Below are positions 1 through 13,400 of a DNA stretch of 64,000 bases, one piece after another (the first letter of the stretch is position 1; each line of letters begins with the position of its first letter). Origin of the DNA: Atherinomorus stipes (taxonomy: Eukaryota > Chordata > Actinopteri > Atheriniformes > Atherinidae); the NCBI GenBank assembly GCA_023101725.1, contig JALJCO010012917.1, positions 124,001 to 188,000 of the forward strand. The letters are read 5' to 3'. Below the pieces are notes generated by a model. The model saw nothing but the letters and a program-made list of their open reading frames with translations, searched no databases and was not told the origin of the DNA. The position numbers and the translations under genes were made by a program.

Positions 1-7
1 CCAATAG

Positions 8-61
8 GTGGTGGAGGTGGAGGAGGAATTCCTGGAACACAATATGTACCAGGATATGGAT
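8..61 (+). CDS. ELN: elastin exon, Gly-rich elastic segment
   Basis: Acceptor AG at 6-7, donor GTAAGA at 62. It is 54 bases and reads a Gly run, then IPGTQYVPGYG. Unlike the other exons it ends in T rather than G, so the next codon begins with T. Joining it directly to the exon at 389 would create TGA. Confidence 0.75.
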
Positions 62-3000
62 GTAAGACTACCCACAGAATTCTAATTTCCATAAACTATG
101 AAGCACACGTTTACTTTGCACTATATGTAAAATCATCTGTTAATGCAAGCCTTGTTCTCGTTCTGGTGCAGCTTTGGCTGCGGCAAACCTCCCAAATATG
201 GTGAGACTTAGATATTCATCTTTGGACTAAGTGTAAAGATTAGGTGTAGCTAGACTTGCTTCTCTCATGGAGTATTGAAGCATATATGTTTGAAAAAAAT
301 CTGTATTTATAAGTTATGATAACAGTTTTGGAAAATCCTGTTTTCAAATATGATAACTGAATTGACTAAAAATTATTTTAAATAACAGGAGTCCCACAAA
401 CAGGCCTGGGAGGAGGAGGAGTCCCAAGGGTACCGGGACAAATACCTGGTGGTGGCTATGGTAGTGAACAATTAAGATCACGTTTCAGCCTGGATAAAAA
501 GTGTTTGATACAACTCACGTGCAGGTGCTGTTTACGTCTTGATTTTCAGTCTCAAAAATGACGTTATCTCCTGACAGGTTATGGAGCTGGTGCTGGAATC
601 AAACCTCCCAAATATGGTAAGATGTTATGATAGAAACATAGTCTGCTACAACAATCCTGTTTATCAGCTATTATTGAGAGTATACTTAAGATGCAATCTT
701 CTTTACGTTCCATAAACAGGAGTTACTGGAGGAGCAGGAGCAGGTTTAGGATTTGGAGGACTGGGGGGAACAGGAGGAGCTGGTGGAGTGCCTTTTGTTC
801 CAGGAGTTGGACAATATTCTGCTGCTGCAAAAGCTGCTAAATATGGTAGATGAAATGATCATACACACACAAATACTGTACAATTTGTGACATTTCCTGA
901 AGAAAATACAGATCCTGCTGTGTGTACTTGCATTTCATAACAAAAATGTTCTGTTTCTCTGGATTAGGGGCTGCAGGAGGAGCTGGAGCAGGAGTAGGAA
1001 CAGGACGAGCAGGATTAGGAATAGGAGGAGGAGGATTACCGGGAGGTGGACAATATTCTGCTGCTGCAAAAGCTGCTAAATACGGTAGATGAAATTAAAA
1101 CACAGAAACAAACAGAATCAGTGAGATTTCTGTAGAAAGAAACTGACTCTGGATTTGTCCCATTTTCATTCATTATTTTCATTATTATTAATATTTCCAT
1201 TCTTAACCTAATTCAGGTTTTTGTAGATTCTTTTAGCTGTAGATTAATGATGCAACCTGCTCTATTTCTCTGGACAAGGAGCTGTAGGAGGTGTTGGTGC
1301 AGGATTAGGAGCAGGAGGAGCAGGAGGACTACCAGGAGGGGGACAATATTCTGCTGCTGCTGCAAAAGCTGCTAAATATGGTAGATGACTTGAAAACACA
1401 CAAACACTACACATTTCTTCAAAATAATATTGCCCGTGAATCAAGTCTAATTTTCTGTCATTGAAGTTTCCATTTGCTCATTTGATCTATTTCTATGCAT
1501 TTTACATTTTAGATTATTGTAAATTGATTATGTAACCTGTTTCTCTGGATCAGGAGTTGCAGGAGGTGCTGGAACAGGAGTAGGAACAGGAGGGGCAGGG
1601 TTAGGAGGAGCAGGACTACCAGGAGGTGGACAATATTCTGCTGCTTCAAAAGCTGCTAAATATGGTAGATGATATGAAAATACACAAACAAACACTACAC
1701 ATTTCCTCGGGAACATATCAACCCTGGATTGGTCTATTTTTCTGTCATTAAGATTTCCATTTGCTCATTTTATCTTATTCTATGCATTATTTTATAAATT
1801 TTATTTTAGATTTTTAGCTTTACAGGTAGTGCAGAATTATTAGGCAAATGAGTATTTTGACCACATCATCCTCTTTATGCATGTTGTCTTACTCCAAGCT
1901 GTATAGACTGAAAGCCTACTACCAATTAAGCATATCAGGTGATGTGTATCTCTGTAATGAGAAGGGCTGTGGTCTAATGACATCAACACCCTATATCAGG
2001 TGTATTAGGAAAACATCATTATTAGGCAACTTAATGAAAAACAAATATATGCCCATTTCAATTATTTATTTTCACCAGGGAAGCCAATATAACAGCTCAA
2101 CATTCACAAATATAATTTCTGACATTCAAAAACAAAACAAAAACAAATCACTGACCAATATAGCCACCTTTCTTTGCAAGGACACTCAAAAGCCTGCCGT
2201 CCATGGATCCTGTCAGTGTTTTGATCTGTTCACCATCAACATTGCGTGCAGCAGCAACCACAGCCTCCCAGACACTGTTCAGAGAGGTGGACTGTTTTCC
2301 CTCCTTGTAAATCTCACATTTGATGAGGGACCACAGGTTCTCTATGGGGTTCAGATCAGGTGAACAAGGAGGCCATGTCATTAGTTTTTCTTCTTTTGGA
2401 CCCTTTCTTGCCAGCCACGCTGTGGAGTATTTGGATGCGTGTGATGGAGCATTGTCCTGCATGAAAATCATGTTTTTCTTAAAGGATGTGAACTTCTTCC
2501 TGTACCACTGCTTGAAGAAGGTGTCTTCCAGAAACTGGCAGTATGACTGGGAGTTGAACTTGACTCCATCCTCAACCCAAAAAGGCCCCACAAGCTCATC
2601 TTTGATGATACCAGCCCATACCAGTACCCCACCTCCACCTTGCTGGCGTCTGAGTCGGACTGGAGCTCTCTGCCCTTTACCGATCCAGCCATGGACCCAT
2701 CCATCCGGCCCATCAAGACTCACTCTCATTTCATCAGTCCATAAAACCTCAGAAAAATCAGTCTGGAGATATTTATTGGCCCAGTCTTGACGTTTCAGCT
2801 TGTGTGTCTTCTTCAATGGTGGTCGTTTTTCAGCCTTTCTTACTTTGGCCATGTTTCTGAGTTTTGCACACCTTGTGCTTTTGGGCACTCCAGTGATGTT
2901 GCAGCTCTGAAATATGGCAAAACTGCTGACAAGTGGCATCTTGGCTTCTACACGCTTGACTTTTCTCAGTTCATGGGCAGTTATTTTGTGCCTTGGTTTT

Positions 3001-4432
3001 TTTCAACACGTTTCTTGCGACCCTGTTGACTATTTTGAATGAAACACTTGATTGTTGGATGATCACGCTTCAGAAGCTTGGCAATTTTAAGAGTGCTGCA
3101 TCCCTCTGCAAGATATCTGACTATTTTTGACTTTTCGGAGCCTGTCAAGTGCCTCTTCTGACCCATTTTCCCAAAGGAAAGGATTTTGCCTAATAATTAT
3201 GTTTGCCTAATACACCTGATAAAGGGTGTTGATGTCATTAGACCACACCCCTTCTCACTACAGAGATGCACATCACCTGATATGCTTAATTGGTTGTAGG
3301 CTTTCGGTCTATACAGCTTTGAGTAAGACAACATGATGCATACAGAGGATGATGTGGTCAAAATACTCATTTGCCTAATAATTCTGCACTCCCTGTAAAT
3401 TAATGATATGACCGGTTTTCTTTCTCTGGATAAGGAGTTCCAGGAGGTACTGGAGCAGGATTAGGAACAGGAGGGGCAGGATTAGGAGGAGCAGGACTAC
3501 CAGGAGGTGGACAATATACTGCTGCTTCAAAAGCTGCTAAATATGGTATAATGAATGGGCATGTAAACGTAAACATGATGGATTAAGATAAACCTGATAG
3601 TGTGGTTTTATGAAATGTATCATACCCAGTGCTTCAACTGCCTTTCCATGTCATTCTTTATTACAATTTCTTTTTTATTCCATAAGGGTCAAATTTCATG
3701 ATGATTCATCTTAATCTTTTTCCTTTGCGTAGGTCTTCCAGTGCCAGGAGTGGGAACAGGAGGAGTTCCTGGTAATTTGCCTTTAATTTGCCTCTTATGT
3801 TTATTTAAAATCATAGTGTGCCGATTTTGACAAAGGTATGTGTCCATGCAAGACTTCTAGGTAGTGTAAAACCACCAAAATATGCTGAGTTTAATTTACT
3901 TTTTTAAAATATTCAAAGTCTTTATGACATAAGAAGTGGAGTGCTTTTTGTTTTTACATATTTTTATGTCACAAACCAATGACAGTTTGTGGATGATTGG
4001 ACTCTGTAAACTTCCTTAAAATTCATTCAGCTTTTGTTGCACTTTTTGCATCAAGTTATCCAGTCCTACAAGTCTATATGATATTTCTGGCAGGAATGAG
4101 AACAAGAATGTTACAGGAATTATTTTTAACAATTCATTGAGAGTCAAACCTTTAAAAAGGATCTCAGAGATATGTTTCTGTTAGAGGTGTAAATTTATGA
4201 AATAGTTTTGACAATGATCTAAAGATATGTAGCTCACTGTCTTCATTTAAAATAATGTTTAAAACTAAAGCATTTGATAAATATAAAAATCAACTATGAA
4301 AGCTGTAGCAATAAAGATATTGAACTCTTTAGTTACATTTGCTCAGGAATTGTTATGAAACTTTCTTCTATGTATTTAGTATATATACATGTATTTAGTG
4401 TATGTGTGTGTGTATATGTGTATATATGTACT

Positions 4433-4471
<39 letters not shown>

Positions 4472-7400
4472 TGTATTTTCTCTCCATTTCTCCAATAATT
4501 TTGTTTATCTCGTGTGCAGGAACTACTCCTGTTGCCAGTGGTGTTCCAAATGGTTCTGTTGTTCCTGGAAAACTGGGTAAATCTTTGAATTAAGTTCCTT
4601 ATTGACTTTGTTACAGCTTTCTTTTTAAGTCATAAATTAAAACTGATGACTTTTGCTTGTACAGAAAAGGATACCGGTCTTGCTGGAACTCCTGCACCAG
4701 GTACTGTTAAATAACTACACACTAGACATGTGTGCTTTTGCAACAGCTATATGCTGCACTCTTTTCCTGCCCACAAAACGTGCACATTGGTTGTATTGCT
4801 AGCTACTGACCAGCCCTAGCTTACAGGCTCCAGCTGTAGCAGTATCAAGGGCCATTTCACAGCTTCTGCGTTTCACTGGTCTCTTTCCTATTGCGCCTGT
4901 TGAAAGCACACTGGATGAAACTGTTGTCTTTTTGACAGGGCCCACGCCTAGCGCTGCACTTAGCAAGGCCCCAGAGGTCCCACAGCCCAGTAAGACTTGC
5001 TGCTTGCATAAAGCTTTGGACCAGAAAGTGAAATATGTTATTTTTCTTTTCATACATCTGCTTCTCTGTAGAAATAGTTGACTCCAGACAGTATTAATGA
5101 ATGTGACTGCTTCATCTAAAAATGGCACTTCAGTGCTTTCACAGCATCCACATTTAGTTTTAGTTGGCTACTAATATCAAATTTAATACTCTACAGATGT
5201 CTAAATTATTGCATATTTAGATCTGTTGTTCGAATGCCAACAATAATTTAGCCCTGCTGCTGCTGTGACCTTTCTTTCTTTTTGTTTTATCCTTTTTTAA
5301 AAGTTGCATTAGATCTTCCTACTCTATTTACCCCTTTTCTCTATTTGCACACTATGCATGTAGTTTGGGAAATGTATATGCTCAAAGGTTAAAGCATGGA
5401 ACAACAACTTTGACTTTTACAGGTAAAAAATATTGTTTAGTTAAATATATAGAATATTTCTGGATCAAACTGATGGATTAATATAGTTAACTAATATTCT
5501 ACTTAATTTTTAAACTGTAAGGGTAGGTGCCATTTAATTTGTTTTTGCATACTCACTTAAGCATTATCAGCTCTGTCAAAAAAATATACTTACAAAACCT
5601 CATTAAATGTAATTTTAAATCACACTAAATATGATTGTCTGGATATTATGAATAGTTCCACTAAGTTTTGAATTAGTCTTTATTTTGTGATATTCACAAG
5701 AACCTGTAAAAAAAAATCCCCGTTTTCATAGTTGCAGTCATTTTGACTAACTTGGATTTCTCCTTCTTTTTCACCTCCTTATCCTGCTGTGACGCTTATG
5801 TATAAGCAGGCGGTGAGTTCAACATAAGTTCATGTTTTTCCAGTTCCTTCATTTAACATTTTGACTGTCTATCACTTACAATGAGTTTATTTATAATTCT
5901 GCCAACAGTTGCTGGTGGGATCATACAGCCCAGTGGTAAGTCGCACATATAGCTCATTTTTCATTATTTCATGTTGATCATTTACTCTGCTGAATTGATA
6001 TTTACTTTGTATGCCGTAACATGATGCTTGTCATTTCACAGCTGGCACAAGTGTTGGTAAATATAATGAAATCCTCTATTTCTAACACATATTATACAAT
6101 CCAAAATGTTTTGTTCTATGAGGCATTTAACATTAAATATGACTTCATCTGAAATAAACTTGTGTTGTGTTTTTAGGTGGTACGACAGGTCAAGTTCAAC
6201 CTGGTAAGAGTGAACTCTCTTTATTTAAGTGTGCCAATTCAATAAGAAGAAGTGAAGCTAAGGCACTTTTGATTTTTGACTTAAACCTTGTATAGACGCA
6301 AAAGCAGAAAACTGTATATGGTTCTTTTCTTATTCTTAACTGCTGTGTAATTGTACTAACAACTGATTTTTCCCCACCATCTCCAGCCATCACAGGATGG
6401 CTTATTAGTAAATGACTTTCATTCTGGACAAAAGTATTCATGATGTCAAAGAAGAAAAATGTTGAGCAAAAGCACAATATAGCTGAATGTGAAGCTGGCA
6501 GTCGCGGGAGAAGTGAGGAATAGGAAATTAGTTTGATTTGGTGTTCTTAGATCTCCAATAATGACTTGAATTTTATGTAGACTGTCTCTATCTTTCTCTG
6601 CATCTGTGATTGTGCCTCTGCTGTTATATGAATAGTGTGCTAATACTCAGAAACTTTTTCCTTCTTCTATGGGGTTCATTCTTGTTGTTCCCCAACAATT
6701 TTGTCTTTTGTGTTTTTGATTTTGTACTTATTCTATTTTAACTTGCTTTTACATTTTACACTATTACTATTACTGTTGTTTAATGTCATTAAAACACAAC
6801 ATGCATGCATTACATCCATCTGGCCACATTGTGGAGACAAAGGCAAGTACAGCAGCTCTTGTTTCTGCTACAGCTTTAACTTGTGATTCTTAACACTGTT
6901 TTCAGGTGCTGGTGTAAAAGCACCTAAACCATTTGTTCCAGGTAAGCATGAGTTGAATAGTTTTTTACAACAAATATGTAAATATTATTTATATGGATAT
7001 TACTGTTAAAATTATACGTCCTTTATGTCGATTTTGTTTCACTTGATCTTTACATCCCATGATTTTTTTTTTTCTCTTCATTGACCCAAAAATTAATTAG
7101 TATTTAGTTTCTTTAAAATACTGAATATTCAGACCTGTCATTCATTTCCAAACAGTGTACTCATCACATCTGTATTTGCATTAAAGACTTATGGGCCCAA
7201 GCAGAAAAACTGACACGAAACATTATAAAAGGTTTGGCACCAGAAATGATATCCAGGCTCTTCCAGTATCACAACCTGGGTGGAAAACCCAGTCACGTAG
7301 CTGGTGGATAGCTACAGGGGGCCAAAAAACTTTTGGGGGGACATTTTTAATGACAAAATGATGTAAATCCAAATATTTAGGTACTATAATGGCATAAACA

Positions 7401-10400
7401 GTCACAACTATGAAATCTGGCGGAGATCTTGACACATGCAGGAAGGGATGAAGGAGGAAGTTTATGAATCAAGGAAGTTTTCTACTGTATATACATGTTA
7501 GGCATAGACATTATTCATAAAGTGCAGAAGAGTATACATTTTTATGAGAAATTTTCTTTTTGGGGATGTTGGGGGTGATACAGTAAGTTAGAATAGACTT
7601 GCAGCAAGGCTCAGAATCTAATCTTTTTTGGCCCCCAGTAGCTGTCCAGCTGCTTGACTGTTGTCCACCCGGATTGTTAGATGTCATTTCTGGTGTCAAA
7701 CCTTTTGCATAGCTCTGTCCATTTTCCAAATAACTGGGGTTTTGCCCCTCCAGGTAACTTGCAACTTTTAGCAGGCCATCTATAAATATGAATTTTCCTG
7801 TTCTTGTTTTGTTCTTTATCTTTCACATATCCAGTACCTTTGTGTGGTTAGATATTCTCTCTGTGAATATAGATAACTAATTTCTGATAAATTATAGATT
7901 CTGTAATTGACCTTTCACAAAAGCTCCACCCCTTGGTTACTGGTCAAGCCGGAAAGTATGATGCTACTGTAAGACTCAGCTGTTGAATGTTAAATTGTCC
8001 TGTTTGTATGATCCTGGCACACATACAGCATCTTAACTCCTCCAAGTTTCATCATTATAGGATCAGAGCATCCTCATTATTCAAGCAATATTCCTTTTAT
8101 AGTCCCTTATTTTCTATGCAAGCTGCATTTATCTTAACAAGCACATTCTGTCTAGACAGTAAATGACCTGACTTGAATCAATGAAACCACTAGTTTGTGA
8201 AACAGGAAAAGCTTAATCAGACTTTTCTCAACCCAATTATACCTTCTCAACAGACTCGCAGTCATCAGTTTTGTGCAACTGCAGGTCGCAGCTTTAGGAT
8301 ATTTTTACTATTTTGCACTTCTGTATGTATATGTAAGACACTTTGAGTGCCAAAATAAAATACAAATATTATGTGAGTTGCAAGTAATATTATTGGTCTT
8401 TATCACCCTTTGAATGACAAAGAGTCCCTAATAATGAAGATAATTCCAGATGTTGTGTTGTTGTTTTGAGGATTATCATTCTTATCAGTAGTAGTATCAT
8501 TAACTATACTATATATGCTGTATTATGTGACTGGAGAGAATTAACAAAGGCAAGAATGGTGTGTATCACAGAAAAGAGAGAATCCTAAATATTTCTACCT
8601 CCATTTTTAACACAGGTCCAGGTGGATATCCCTATGGATATGGAGGCAAGTTTCTCATGTCTCTACTTTATATTTGGTTTAAACAAGAGTGAATTTTACT
8701 ATGTATTTTTTCTATACTTTAGTGCCTTATGGCACAGGTACTGGCGCTGTACCTGGACAAGGAGCTGCAACACTGCCTGGAGCAAAGCCTCTGAAACCTC
8801 CAGGTTCTGCCCAAATTACTCCATGCAAAATGGATCAAAATTATTCCTTGTAGAATATTTACAGCACTGTATGCTTCTCAGTGTGTTTAATAGATTTATG
8901 TGAACTCTTGCATTATTGTGTTTTTCTTTGTAGTAGCAGGAGGTGGTGCAGGAATCCCCCTGGCAGCAGGAGGTTATCAAGGTCAGTGCTCACCTAATGA
9001 GTTTTCCTTCTTTAGGTTAACTCTACAATCCTTTTACCAACAGGAAAACAACCATAAATACTGATTATGCTTTCAAAGATCAATTAAAACTAAAAAAATC
9101 TTTAAATGGTACCTTTCTTGGCAGGTTTACACAAGTTGGTCCTACGAGAGCACTCCTGCAGGTTTTCAGGGTCTCCCTGTTCCGGCACACCTGACTCAAA
9201 TTTATTGAGTTGTGTAGTACTTCAGTAGCTGTTGGATTTATTTAATTGAAGTCGGGTATGTTTGAGCAGGGAAACATTGCAAACCTTCAGAATTGTGGCT
9301 CTCGTAGAACCGACATAAGTAACTCTGTTTTATGGCAAGAATTTTCCTGGATTATTTCAATATCTTGAATGAGCAAGTCCCTAACACTTAATGGAAGAAA
9401 GGTAACGATCTTCCAAACAATAATTCCCCTTTTTTCTATCATCATGATTCAGGGGGATACAATCCATATCAACAAGGTTATGGACAGGGTATGTATGGAA
9501 GGAAAAGAGCTCAACAGCACTGAAACACTATGTTCCCCTGACTTTGAAATAAGAAAACAGAACCGTTCAGCCCAGTGCCTAAAGTGACAGTTGGACAGGA
9601 GATGACATGACATCACACTTCCTGTGCAGGAAATTGTCCATAATGCTGTTAAGTGTTTATATGATACGCTCACAGTATCAGGAATGGGAAGCAGTTTTGA
9701 TAAAGGAAGTTAGCTGGTGTTTTAGTAGAGGCATCAGGGTTTCTGGACTGTATTCCTGCATGTACAGTATATTTGTAAAATCTTTGCAATCACATGCGCC
9801 GCTCTTCTCTGTGTTTTGACTGCAGGGCCTTTGTATCCCTCTGCTGTTGGACCAGGAGGAGCTGGTGGTGGAGTGAAAGCACCTAAACCAGGTAGAGCAA
9901 AGGCCCTCATATTTTATAGTTTATAGCTTGAGAGGGAATCTGTAAAACATGCTGTTAATAGAATTTCTCAGATCTTAAAAAGCAGGTTGTTGTCCGCCCT
10001 GCTTGACCTTTAGATTTTATGAGATTCTCAGCACTCTTTCTTAAAAATGGCTGATCATTAAAAGGAAAAGAAAAGAAAAAAATTAAAGCATTTCACTCTG
10101 ACATTATTTCGGCAAAATTTCTGTTAAATCTAACGCCACTAAAAGCACCAATTCCTGCAGGGTTTTGAATGGTTAGGAATTTGTTAATGGAGCAGGTCAA
10201 CAACACAAGCCATCCCACTAGAGGCCAACTTGTCCTGAGCATAACGTCACGGTGAAATTGTCTAAAGATAACACAAACGTCTGGGAGAGCCCTGCCCAAA
10301 ATAACTCTAGACCCTGTTGCGGCGATTTTGGATGTGGCTGTTTCTGTGACCACATGCCACATTAGAGGGTGATATAATGGCACAGTAACCATAGAAACAC

Positions 10401-13400
10401 AACTCAGGTATAATGTCTTTTTCAACAAGATAAGCATTTTCACTGTTGGGCTCTGTGCTTTTAATCTGCACAGGTTATGGCAATCTTGGAGGTGGTGGTG
10501 TATATCAGCCAGGTGAGAATCCCATTATGCTGTTCTGTCTCTTTTTTACTTATTCTTAATATTTTTTTTACGGTGACTTAATATAGTGAGCATTTTGCCA
10601 CACAGTGGACTCCAAGATTCAAATTTGTGTATCACTGGCCTTCCTCTTCCTCCTCTGCTCACTAGTGATGGATGAGTGTAATCACGCAGCAGCTGGAGAC
10701 AGCAGAGCCTCCTCTCACTTGCCAACAGACACTGTACAGGCAACTCACAAAAAGTCATGGCCCTAATCTCTTCCAGTAGCAGGACACGTCTACCTGTGTG
10801 AACCCTGCTGTAGAGGGTTTAGAAACTTTCTGTAAATTGAATTTCTCCAGCTGAGAGGTTTTCTAAATTGTGTATTGTGTACCTGGATCAAGTTGTCATA
10901 TTTACTGAATTCACCCCTTTGTGTGGCTTCAGTCACTCATAATTAACAGTGAAACCAAATGTGTCTTGTAACACCAATTTTTCAGTTTGATAATATTTTG
11001 CCATTTTACTCACTAATGGCATATTCCTTTTTGGGAATTTGTAACCTGTCCTTACTTAGTCCATGTAACCTGCTTTTTAAATTTCCAGGTGTGGCCCCTG
11101 GCTATAGCGGCTACCCCCAACAGTTCTACCCAGGTACAAAAATAGCTTCTTATTACCTCATAAATGTTTAAGCTTTTTCTTGCTGACAAAGATTTAGTCA
11201 TGCCTTTCGCAGATGAGTCTGACTTGCATTGCAGCATATTGTGATGGTGCTAAACTCCTCTGTATTGTTCCCTCTTTGAGTTTGTTGATCCATAAATCAT
11301 TACAGACAACCCAGCAGTGGGCAAAATAGAACCATTTATCTTAAGATGTAGGGACCAAAGAAAGAGGGCAGTAGGACGGTGATGTGGGGGGGGGGAATGT
11401 GTGAAAAAATATATGAAAATATAGTTTTTAATAATTTGTGTAGAAAGATTTTGTTTTAATGGGGGGGGGGGGGGGCATGCATGCACCTTTTTTTGCAAGG
11501 GGAAAAAAAAAAAATCCCACACTTTATTATAATGTTGTTGATTTTCAGGATAAAAAAAAATTAAACAACTCAGTTCACACATGTGTACATACCTGTATTG
11601 CACATGTGCAAGAGGCGGATTAATGCTGATGGTAAGATAGATTAACAAAGGTAAGGCAAAGAGCTAGTACATCCTTTTTGCTTTAGAGTATAAATAAAAG
11701 CATAGTGAAGCTGCTGCTGCAGAATGACAAAGCTTCAGTTTCTTCTAATTTTTTTCTTTTTGTAGCTCTTAAATGGAAAGTGGAAACTACTGTACATTTA
11801 GAAAATACGTCCTGTCTTTGCGCTGGCTAATGTTACTTAAGGGGATACAACAACCACAGACTGATGCCTTCATTTTCTACTCGCTCTCATGCTGAGTGAG
11901 ACTGTGGAGCACTTTTTAATATCTCACATGCAGCCGGAGATCCGAGGAGGGTTTTGTTATCCACCCACTTTCATATAATGGAGATCACCGGCACTCAACA
12001 CAAAAAGGTCCATGAAAGTCCACAAAAACTTGGCAATCTTCCTCCATACTGCTCGTCCAATGTAATCCAAGTGTCCTGAGTGGGTAGCATCCATAATTTA
12101 CTTGAAATGACATCATTTAGTATATTTTTATACACAGTAGAAACAGTAGAACATCACACTACCTATTTGCGCATTCATGCGAGTTCATGACACTACAGAA
12201 GCCACGGCGTTCAGTGCCTACTCTGCCGATAATGCAAATGTAGAGGGGTTGGCTATTGATTAGAACAAAGAGCGCGCGATCTTGTCTGCCACAGCTTCCG
12301 TAGTGCCGTCTTGCTCAGCATGAAGGTGAGTAGAAAATAAAGGCACATCATTCTGTGGGTGTTGTATCCCTTTAATGTAGTTCTGCACACTCCAATTGAG
12401 AAATTGTCTGTCTGTTGTAATATGTGTGATTATCATTTAGTAGATCTTGTATCTTCCAATCTAACTCCAATACACCAAGCTTGAAGAGTCTTGAACTTTT
12501 ATTTACAATCAGACATGAAAATATAGTTTTTTATTCATTTGCTGTAGAAAGATTTTGTTCTTTTAATGTATTTGTCATACACATTAAAAGTTATGCTTTA
12601 AAGGAATTAGTTATGTTTGAAACTTAAGTCATACAGAGGGCGGTTTATTTTTCATTATTGTGTACCTCACCTATTTAGATTATGAACTAAGATTTGGTTT
12701 AGGTGTGTTTTAAATGCACGCATTATCTCTGGACAATCTGCTTGCCTGCTTTCATTTTTAATCCCAGTAGTTCAGCAGCAAATTTAAGCGCCCTGTATGC
12801 TTTATTCTTATGACCTGTTGGCCAGAGGAACTGCATCGATGTCCGTCGCAGAGCCAAAGTGGTTCCAGCTCAGCACTAGTCTGCTGGCAGCTCATACTTG
12901 TTTTTTGTTTTCAATGTTGTCTAGGTGGATATGGACCGGCCCCATTGACTCCCCAACAAGGTACCAAATATCCACACCATTACATCACTGCACACATCCA
13001 AAAACAGCTCTCTTTTTATCTTGCATTCTTCATGAATTCTGATAAATAAAGCAGAGGCAGATAACATTTGGATTTCTTTGGAAGAGTCTGGGCTTGTCAG
13101 CGTGGACGGTGCAGAGCAGCTTGTCTACTGACTTCAGTATTTAGGTGGAAAGCACAAATCTAAAGACTGCAACTTGATCTCTGAGAGCATCTCGTGCACT
13201 GAAATTGTTGAAAAGCACCTGCGTTGACTTCTTGATTTTTTTTTTCTTTTCTCTATCCTTGCCATTGTTTAACCAGGAGTTCTTGGTTGTAATATTTATC
13301 AATAAAGGAACTGCCTTTTTGATAAGGAAACTTTAGTGTTTGCATGACATGGAAATTCTGAGTAACGTCTTTGAAGAAATAAGATTCTTTATCTGTTTCT

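Noticed and set aside
12310..12326. ATG-AAG followed by GTGAGT, looking like a tiny first exon
   Set aside because: Lies inside the inverted-repeat element 11836-12376, has only two codons and its phase does not fit the elastin exons.
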